A stretch of 64,000 bases of DNA from Gambelia wislizenii (Eukaryota > Chordata > Lepidosauria > Squamata > Crotaphytidae), in assembly GCA_030847615.1 (NCBI GenBank), contig JAUMIR010000001.1, positions 63,687,501 to 63,751,500 of the forward strand, given 5' to 3'. A model generated the notes under the pieces. That model was not told where the DNA came from and searched no databases. It saw only the letters and a list, made by a program, of their open reading frames with translations. The first letter of the stretch is position 1, and each line of letters begins with the position of its first letter. Shown here one piece after another: positions 57,191-64,000 of the stretch. Position numbers and translations under genes: made by a program.

Positions 57191-58499
57191 TTAGTTGACC
57201 AAAATTGAAACTTGGTAACACTTTGAAAGTGAGAAGATTCTTTGAACAATCAATTCCTTCCCCCATTCATTCATAAGGAATTCTTCTGATCTGTGGTCAT
57301 ATGTTATAGACAAAAATAATGATGATCATGCATCAGCAGATAATGCACAAGATGAATTGTAATACCATTTTCTATGTCAGCCCTGCCACAGAAGGAGAAC
57401 GATCTGGTCTGCATTTATGTCACTACTAAAGAAAAGTAGTAAAACACAGAGTTTTAAAAGGAGCTCTTCATGAGCAGTTGTCATGCTATCAAGCTTATAG
57501 AACAGACAAGCAAACTGATAAAATGTCTGAATAGAAAACTACCTTCTTTTCTCCTATCACTGGCCATTTAAGCTTACAGATAAATCTGGACACTGGAGCA
57601 GGCCTGGAGGTGTACTTCATGGGTGCTTTACCTTGTAAAAGTGTTCTAATGCACTTTTTTGCCCTTTATTGTTGTATAGATGGTCTCCTGAAGAAGTTAG
57701 CTGCTACTAGCACATAGAGACTCTTTTTCAACATCAAGATTGGCTCCCTATTGTATCAGGCAAACATTTGGAGTGCTTAATAAATAATAAATCATTTGAA
57801 AAGATATTCACAAACTAAACATATCTAAGGTCTCATCCCCAGGGCTTGGAATTAGTTTGGCAATTAACATAAGTTACTAATTTGCTACATTTTCCTAGCA
57901 CTTTCTCCTAACTCACTATATTTTCATAATTAACACTGAAGTTAAAAATATGCTTTAGTGAATTAGGTCATTAGAATTTGTTAGAATTCACTAGGGGTGG
58001 CATTCTATAACAATCAGTAAACAGGAACGCCTACTGCCTCAAAAGAAGAATTTTTTAGAGGAGGAAATGCCTCACATGGCTCTATTGTTAGCTCTGCTAA
58101 TCTTCCTGATTTCCTAGGGAAGACAACCAGGAGAACTTTCTGGAGCCCAGGGGGTCATTTACATGGGGGGGGGGGAAATCCTCAAAGAATTCACCCATAT
58201 TCCTAATGGTCCTCATGCATTTTTGGCCAAAGTCGCTCTATGCAGAAGGAGGGGGACAAAAACACCCTGGAAGAGCATTATACCTGCTTTCACTATTTTC
58301 CCAACTTTTTTGATAAGTGCGCAAAAATGTGCACAATAGGTGATGTGGACAACCAATTCACAAAAGGCCATCTGTGCAAACAATTTGCAAAAGGGGACAG
58401 GCTTACAGGGCAGGGCTTTTGAGCGGTGCTGCCATACTTGGGCAAGAGAAATCCCACGGGCAGGGTGTGCTCTGGGGCTGGCCTTTCCATTTCCCTCCC
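57191..58499. other. No supported gene
   Basis: Unassigned. A G-run lies at 58165-58175, and 58280-58330 resembles part of the 39016-39662 element. Confidence 0.4.
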
Positions 58500-58531
58500 A
58501 TCTTCCAACTCTATGATTCTATGATTCTATC
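58500..58531 (+). mobile_element. CR1 tail scrap
   Basis: 'atcttccaactctatgattc' followed by a second 'tatgattctat', the terminal CR1 octamer repeat only. Confidence 0.6.
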
Positions 58532-58860
58532 TGTCCCTTTCAAAGGGCAGCCTACCCCACTCTGCCCAGATTCCATGGCCCAAAGCCAAAGGCACTGCCC
58601 AACAAACCAGCACCGTGGCCTAAAGAATAGCTATGGAGATTTCTCCCAAAGTGGCCCAGGAAGCGGCTGGTGGGGAAGCGCCCTTGTGCCTTGCTTTCGG
58701 GCCAAGCGAGGTGGCTTTTGCCACCAGCACCTGGCTAGGCAAAGCCCAGAGGCACTGGTGGTGGCTCGTGCTCCTCCCTCATGGGGGGCTAGGGTAAGAT
58801 GGGGGTTAACCAAATAACTCTGATGGAGGTTGTCCAATTTTGGCACTCCAAAACAACAAA
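58532..58860. other. No supported gene
   Basis: GC-richer sequence with open frames on both strands (58374-58817 plus, 58631-58846 minus) but no recognisable protein. Confidence 0.4.
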
Positions 58861-59290
58861 AGAAGTATGCTAATAATAAGATTATGTAACTAGTTTATTA
58901 ATACAACACTATTTTTTTTGTTTTTTCAATATAATTAGTTCAATTTAATGCAATACAGCCACAAAAAAAGCTTATTTCATCATGAAAAGCCAACTTATAC
59001 CAGCATAAAGTTTGACAATTATTTCTACACACACAAATGGCTTAATACAGCATAATGATCCTCAATGACTTAATACAGAATAAATAAAACCAAAAACAGC
59101 TCTTTTACAGCAAATGTGAACAACAATTATAACATGACCATTTCTATTTGGCTTAATACAGCATAAGCTACCCAAACTGCTTGCTGTGGCATATATAACA
59201 ATAGACCACATCTTCTTCCTGTGTAGTCTCCCACTCAACTGATAGCTCACCCACCAACATTATTATTTTTAAGGAGAATAAAACTCTTAC
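58861..59290 (-). other. Possible 3' UTR with repeated TTAAGCCA motif
   Basis: On the minus strand, downstream of the exon candidate at 59291-59524, 'gctgtattaagcca' or a near copy occurs at about 59035-59050 and 59150-59170, with a weaker one at 59065-59080, and AATAAA lies at about 58900. Consistent with, but not proof of, a gene 3' end. A read-through frame continues to VEWETTQEEDVVYCYICHSK and stops at about 59168; it ends in a C-x2-C pair. Confidence 0.3.
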
Positions 59291-59524
59291 CCATGAACTC
59301 TGGTAACCTGGATCAGAATCTATTATTTTGTTCAAACAGTCTTCCTCAAGAGTAAGCATGGGTGGGCTGGGTTGTATGCTCTGGATTATTTGGAGGCTCC
59401 TGGTTCTTTGGGGGGTCAGGCTCTGGATTATTTGGGAAGGTGGGTGTTCTGCATTGTTTGGGGAGGGAGGTTCTTCTACACCTTCAGGATCGAGGGCTTC
59501 TGGCTCAGAATGTTGTAAAACCTT
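59291..59524 (-). CDS. Candidate coding exon, proline/glutamine-rich
   Basis: Minus strand: acceptor AATCTACTTCTCAG, 234 bp (78 whole codons) open, donor TTCATGG|GTAAGAG (strong). The frame reads KVLQHSEPEALDPEGVEE, PPSPNNAEHPPSQIIQSL, then a second IIQS copy and MLTLEEDCLNKIIDSDPG, YQSSW. The internal partial repeat (Q-IIQS-) reflects three diverged copies of 'ctctggattatttgg' on the plus strand. It starts and ends on codon boundaries. Not recognised; it could be an exon of a host gene or of a DNA-transposon gene. Confidence 0.35.
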
Positions 59525-59722
59525 CTGAGAAGTAGATTTTTAAAGTTTTTTTCTTAGTCCCCCTCCTAGATGTTAAAGGTTTGGGGGGAGGGTTCCACCC
59601 TCTTTAATATTTTAATAGCCCTTTCTCCCCAATATGTCATAGGTTTCTTCTTTCATTGCCTCCCTTTGGGGGTTTGTAGATGGGGCATGCCTCCCCCTAC
59701 TTGTACATTTTCAAAGGGTGTG

Positions 59723-59979
59723 TCAACACAAACTACATAGACTTTTTTTAAAAAATAGATGCCTCGAGAACACCCAGGTCTGACATCTCACACTGTGAAC
59801 AGTTTGCAAGTTGCTCCCAGATGAGAAATTCATAATGACACCCTCTGCTGTTTTCTGCAGCTGTTGAAAATAAAGATACAGTCTCCTGTGCTTATTAACA
59901 GCCTTCTTAATATTTTCTATGAAAGCATGCTTTATAGAGTCTGTGGTTTCCTCATGCCTGTGTCTCTTAGGAGCAGGTT
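59723..59979 (-). CDS. Candidate coding exon, basic and helical
   Basis: The minus strand has the acceptor TTTCCCCACATACTACAG, then an open frame of about 85 codons to a stop at 59723: EPAPKRHRHEETTDSIKH, AFIENIKKAVNKHRRLYL, YFQQLQKTAEGVIMNFSS. KRHRH is nuclear-localisation-like and the rest is strongly helical. No good donor was seen, so the 3' boundary is open. No family recognised. Same strand and orientation as the candidates on either side. Confidence 0.35.
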
Positions 59980-60632
59980 CTGTAGTATGTGGGGAAATAA
60001 TCATTGTAAAGTAAAAGCAATCTTGTGTACCTCATTCACATCCTAAGATAAGTAGGTTTTTTCCCTGCATGCATTTGTTCTCCCAAAATTCCCTTTCTCT
60101 TATTTCACTGGGCACTTCCAGCCAACTGGAGTGCTGGGTCATTCAACACATTTGAATGACCTAATTTAAATGTTATTGCTGTGTGTAAATTCTCTTTTAA
60201 GTTTGAGTCTCCATGAGGCTGGAGCCATCTTTAGCCATCTTGGACATCTTAAGCCATCTGAAACCATGTCATGATGCATTGCAAGCCAGCCTCTTACCGC
60301 TGTAGGCTGAGTGAGATTTTTTTCCTTACCCTAAATACCATTAGTCAGTTAGGACCTCTTTTTAAACTTTGTTTTAGTATGTAGATTGAGATTGATATAC
60401 CTTCAGTAAACTTTGATTTGCATTTTAAACTGACTCCTTTGATTTGTAATGAGTCTAATTTAACTGGGTGATCCCAGACCTCTTTACACACTTTTCTTTT
60501 AAATGTTAATTGAGCTTAAGTCAGCCTTCTTAAGTTGCACTCTGCATGAAGTTAAAAGTAAATGAATGATTTTAACTCTTTTTAAATGAAGATATTTCTT
60601 GTTGTTTTTAAAAGGACTAGATCCTGGAATTT

Positions 60633-60698
60633 TTATTTTTTGAGACTCATTACTCCTACAGGTTCTTCACTGGCCTTTTTTTTTTTTATCTTTGTGGC
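60633..60698 (-). CDS. Weak exon candidate with A12 run
   Basis: Minus strand: acceptor TTTTCCTCTGTTTCAG (very good), then GCCACAAAGAT, a run of twelve A, and an open end reading ASEEPVGVMSLKK before TAA (60633-60635). The frame entering from the preceding candidate is shifted by one within the A-run, so the copy is slipped, mis-sequenced or not coding. Confidence 0.25.
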   Translation of the reverse strand, partial: ATKIKKKKASEEPVGVMSLKK

Positions 60699-60797
60699 CT
60701 GAAACAGAGGAAAACAGATATCAGTAGCTGGACCCTCCCCGCTACACTATCTCTCACACACAAACTTATAGTAGGCACATCTGGTACATATGCTTAC

Positions 60798-60859
60798 CAT
60801 CTGTATGTCTTCTCTTTCCAGCTGAGCTGGTGGGTGAAGCATTATGATCTGTGTGGTCA
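60798..60859 (-). CDS. Candidate small exon, Ser/Thr and basic
   Basis: Minus strand: acceptor TTTGTTCTTACAG, 62 bp, donor AGATG|GTAAGCA (both strong). The best frame reads DHTDHNASPTSSAGKRRHTD, a linker-like, NLS-like segment. It is only joinable to the 60970-61042 candidate in a frame that has stops there, so the pair is inconsistent unless the annotation of one is wrong. Confidence 0.3.
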
Positions 60860-60969
60860 CTGTAAGAACAAAGAATCATGCTAGTACATTCTTAATAAGG
60901 CAGCCTTACCCACAATACCTCCAATAAACACAACATGCAGATTTACTATAGGGCCTAAAATGTCTTTAC

Positions 60970-61042
60970 CTGATGATGTAGATGACATGGCAAATGATGC
61001 TGTAGGATCCTTTCAAATTCCTGGAAGTCTTTCATCAAAAAA
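60970..61042 (-). CDS. Candidate small exon
   Basis: Minus strand: acceptor TATACTCTTTTCAG, 73 bp, donor CATCAG|GTAAAG. One frame is fully open: FLMKDFQEFERILQHHLP then CHLHHQ. Splice sites are good; the coding case is weak because of length. Confidence 0.28.
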
Positions 61043-61132
61043 CTGAAAAGAGTATACAGTAGTTTCAGACAGAGAAGACATGTAGTGAGGCAAGATAATG
61101 CTTCTGAATCTGGAGTTACCTACCGTATATTC

Positions 61133-62260
61133 CGGCGTATAAGACGACTTTTGAGCACTCAAAAGTGCCCTCCAAAATCGACAATCGTCTTATACGCCGG
61201 ATATACTTTGCTTCACCTGCCTGCCGATCTCCTGCCTCTTCGCAAACAGAGCGAAGAGGCAGGGGATGGGGCAGGGGGGTGAAGCAAAAGTGCTTTTCCA
61301 GTTCATTCACCCCCCTCCTCTGCCTTCTCCCCCTTTGGGGAGCAACGGAGACAGAGGAGGGGGTAAATGTTGCAGTTTGCCCTTTCCCCCCACCTTGCTT
61401 GAAGGTGGAAGAAAAGGGCGAAAATGCCCCAATTTGCTCCGCAACCCCTATCCCTCCTTCTGGGCTCCCTTCCAAAGGAAGCCCAGGAGGAGGATGCGGG
61501 GCCGTGGAGCCAAACACCAGGATTTGCCCCCTCCTCCCAGCCACCCGCCCACCCTCCGCCCATCCACCCCCTTCCCCAAATCTGTGGAATTGCGGCTTTG
61601 GGGAGGGGGGTGGCTGGGAAGCCCCCTCCTCCCAGCCACCTGCCCACCCTCCGCCCATCCAACCCCTTCCCCAAAGCCGTGGAATTGCAGCTTTGGGGAG
61701 GGGGGGTGGCTGCGAAGCCCCCTCCTCCCAGCCACCCGCCCACCCTCTGCCCATCCAACCCCCTTCCCCAAATCCATGGAATCGTGGCTTTGGGGAGGGG
61801 GAGTGGCTGGGAAGCCCCCTCCTCCCAGCCACCTGCCCACCCTCCGCCCATCCAACCCCCTTCCCCAAAGCCGCGGAATTGTGGCTTTGGGGAGGGGGGG
61901 TGGCTGTGAAGCCCCCTCCACCCATCCACCCCCCCTTCCCCAAAGCCTGTGGAATCGCACCTTTGGGGAGGGGGTGTGGCTGGGAAGCCCCCTCCTCCCA
62001 GCCACCCGCCCACCCTCTGCCCATCCACCCCCCCTCCCCAAAGCCGCGATCCCACTGGAATCGTGGCTTTGGGGAGGGGGGGGTTGGCTGCAAAGCCCCT
62101 CCCCCATCCACCCATCCACCCTCCCTCCAGCACCCTCCGCCCATCCACCCCCCCTCCCCAAAGCTGCGATCCCACCGGAATCGCGGTTTGGGGAGGGGGT
62201 GGCTGCGAAGCCCCCTCCCAACAGCCACCCGTCCACCCTCCATCCAGCTAGCTACAGGAG
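61133..62260. mobile_element. Kanga-like 5' terminus followed by a minisatellite
   Basis: TA then CCGTATATTCCGGCGTATAA at 61133, the same terminus type as 10626, followed at 61187-61206 by an inverted copy ('cgtcttatacgccggatata'). The GC-rich minisatellite begins after a short GC-rich bridge. No matching right terminus was found, so the element is either truncated or ends inside the array. The right boundary is set where the GC-rich sequence stops. Confidence 0.5.
61526..62250. repeat. GC-rich minisatellite, about 95-115 bp unit, seven copies
   Basis: Unit starts (gccccctcc) lie near 61526, 61621, 61717, 61814, 61911, 61987, 62095 and 62210. Each unit has a C-rich half ('cagccacc(c/t)gcccaccct') and an inverted pair 'ccttccccaaa' ... 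'tttggggagg', so each can fold. The absence of stops gives frames of 300-390 codons on both strands, which are not genes. Confidence 0.9.
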
Positions 62261-63314
62261 CTGACGTTTTAATCCTTCTTCTTAAAAAATATATCAGACA
62301 GCTGTGTGATTTGTGGCGTGGTTATTTTAGCTTGCCCAATCACTAGGCTTGTGTGTAATTTTTCTCCTTCACCACCCACTCTCACTGAGCCAACAGTTTC
62401 CTTGACTTTGGGTGCTTTCAGAAGTCATGTTTACATCATATGACAGCAGCCAAATAAAACCAGGGGCATCTGCTTAGCATCACCCCTGCTCCAGCACTTC
62501 ACTACAGCAATGACACTTGAAACTCTAGTAAGAAATTCTACAAAGATCTGTTTGTGTGTAAAATTATATATCTCATAGGTTAGCAGATGAAAAACTGGAC
62601 CACACTGAAGATTCAAATACGTGGAAAAAAGTTGTTTGTTCATGCTGTATTAACATATTGTATCTCTTTCATAACTGAATTAAACAGAGGGAGAGTGCAT
62701 GAGAGAACATGCACTAAAAGTACCACCTACTTTTAAACAAAGCATGGGAAAGTTACCTTTTGAACTACAACTCCCAGAATCCTCCAACCAGCAGAGAGTG
62801 CTGAAACTTGTACTTCAAAAATGTCACTGTCTCATGCTCACTTCTGAAAGCAACAATTGCAAAACAATTGCAAAGGTGTGTGTGTATTCGTTTGCACATA
62901 TTCTTTTACCTGTTTGCATCATCTTTTTTCAGGTTCAAATACCACAGAAGCTAGAATTCTTCAGTTCAAGACCAAAAAAGCGTGTGCTAGTATCTGTTAT
63001 TTAATTGTTCTTGCGAGCAGAAGGAGCAGCTAAATGAGCAATGGGAGTCTGTTCTCCTGTCCATTAGGATGCAGCAGACTGATGTTTCCACCCTCCGACC
63101 AGTAGTCTCTGGTATGAAGAGCAATTGTGACAGAGATCCTGCTTCTAATTAGTGCATGGGAGATCGATCACTTGCACAGGGAAGTTGGAAATGTCAGTCC
63201 ACTGCATCCTGATCAACAGAAGAGACTTCCATCACTCGCAGTCACTGTTGCCTGTTATTGATGCTAGGATTGAAGAGGTTGCGGCAGGCTGTATGGGGGA
63301 GCCCTGCCAGCTGA
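62261..63314. other. No supported gene; MITE scrap
   Basis: 62763-62785 holds 'gaactacaactcccagaatc', a fragment of the MITE core. The rest is unassigned. Confidence 0.45.
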
Positions 63315-64000
63315 TCATAGAATCATAGAATTGCAGAGTTGGAAGAGACCACGAGGGCCATCCAGTCCAACCCCCTGCCACGCAGGAAATCACAATCAAA
63401 GCATCCCCGACAGATGGCCATCCAGCCTCTGTTTAAAGACCTCCAAGGAAGGAGACCCCACCACGCTCCGAGGGAGTGTGTTCCACTGCCGAACAGCTCT
63501 GACTGTCAAAAAGTTCCTCCTCATGTTGAGGTGGAATCTCTGTTCCTGGAGCTTGCACCCATTGCTCCGTGTTCCAGTCTCTGGAGCAGCAGAAAACAAG
63601 CCTGCTCCATCCTCAGCGTGACATCCCTTCAAATACTTAAACAGGGCTATCATATCGCCTCTAAACCGTCTTTTTTCCAGGCTAAACATACCCAGCTCCC
63701 TAAGTCTCTCCTCATAAGGCATCGTTTCCAGACCTTTCACCATTTTAGTTGCCCTTCTCTGGACACGCTCCAATTTGTCAATATCCTTTCTGAATTGTGG
63801 TGCCCAGAACTGGACACAGTATTCTAGGTGAGGTCTGACCAAGGCAGAATAGAGTGGCACTATTACTTCCCTTGATCTAGACACTATACTTCTATTGATA
63901 CAGCCCAAAATTGCATTGGCCTTTTTAGCTGCCGCATCACACTGTTGGCTCATGTTCAACTTGTGGTCTACTAGGACTCCTAGATCCCTTTCGCACATAG
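63315..64000 (-). mobile_element. CR1 LINE 3' end, running off the window
   Basis: The octamer tail (TCATAGAATCATAGAATTG) at 63315-63333 marks the 3' end. Upstream on the minus strand the ORF2 C-terminal region is open without a stop to the window edge, so the copy is young. Further RT sequence would lie beyond base 64000. Confidence 0.9.
63396..63998 (-). pseudogene. CR1 ORF2 C-terminal region, open, partial
   Basis: A 200-codon uninterrupted frame covers the post-catalytic part of CR1 [120 protein letters not shown] and the end [13 protein letters not shown]. No disabling mutation is visible, but the RT palm lies outside the window, so function cannot be judged. It is very close to the 44603-48736 copy and lacks that copy's damage. 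Confidence 0.88.

Noticed and set aside
58150..58440. Possible further copy of the 39016-39662 element
   Set aside because: Only a short stretch near 58300 resembles it; no inverted ends could be matched.
61116..62346. Frames of 375-393 codons on opposite strands
   Set aside because: Same reason: seven tandem GC-rich units with no stop codons; no domain is visible.
1..64000. CRISPR arrays, operons, tRNA or rRNA genes
   Set aside because: No regularly spaced repeats with unique spacers, no clustered bacterial-type genes and no intact tRNA cloverleaf apart from the SINE heads.

Overview
The window looks like vertebrate intergenic or intronic DNA, most probably from a squamate reptile. There are no operons, ribosome-binding sites or compact genes. 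The interspersed repeats fit lizards and snakes: CR1 LINEs ending in the ATTCTATG octamer, L2-type LINEs with AAT tails, an L1 relic, RTE/BovB 3' ends, a tRNA-headed SINE with a BovB-like tail (Sauria-SINE-like), many short inverted-repeat DNA transposons (MITEs), Tigger-like elements, a solo LTR, and the tail of a tyrosine-recombinase (Ngaro/DIRS-like) retrotransposon. The species assignment is inference; no single-copy gene was recognised.

Layout. 1-4.3 kb: an L2 ORF2 with one nonsense codon, running off the left edge and inserted in an older L1. 5.3-7.5 kb: a second L2 split by a Tigger-like element filled with a GC-rich minisatellite. 8.2-12.3 kb: nested repeats, namely a SINE split by a MITE, a CR1 split by an inverted-repeat element that carries a LINE C-terminal ORF, and a Kanga-like element. 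13-24 kb: mostly old or unclassified sequence with an LTR-like block, MITEs, a Tigger-like element, a 1.5 kb L2 and an acidic ORF. 24-34 kb: several minus-strand segments resembling spliced coding exons of an unrecognised gene, interleaved with CR1, BovB, L2 and MITEs. 34.7-42.8 kb: a solo LTR with TG...CA ends and a 4-bp target duplication, more MITEs, a SINE and one further exon candidate. 44.5-49 kb: a 4.1 kb CR1 with tandem 5' monomers, a broken esterase ORF1 and a broken ORF2, inserted in an L2 that resumes on the far side. 53.5-55 kb: the decayed tyrosine recombinase plus SGNH hydrolase of a Ngaro/DIRS-like element. 59.2-61.05 kb: a second cluster of minus-strand exon-like segments with good splice sites. 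61.1-62.25 kb: a Kanga-like terminus followed by a roughly 100-bp minisatellite. 63.3-64 kb: a CR1 3' end running off the right edge.

Almost all recognisable coding sequence belongs to retrotransposons and is broken. Nested insertions give relative ages: L2 after L1, Tigger-like after L2, MITE after SINE, inverted-repeat element after CR1, CR1 after L2. The two exon clusters are the only candidates for host genes and are given low confidence because no homologue was recognised.
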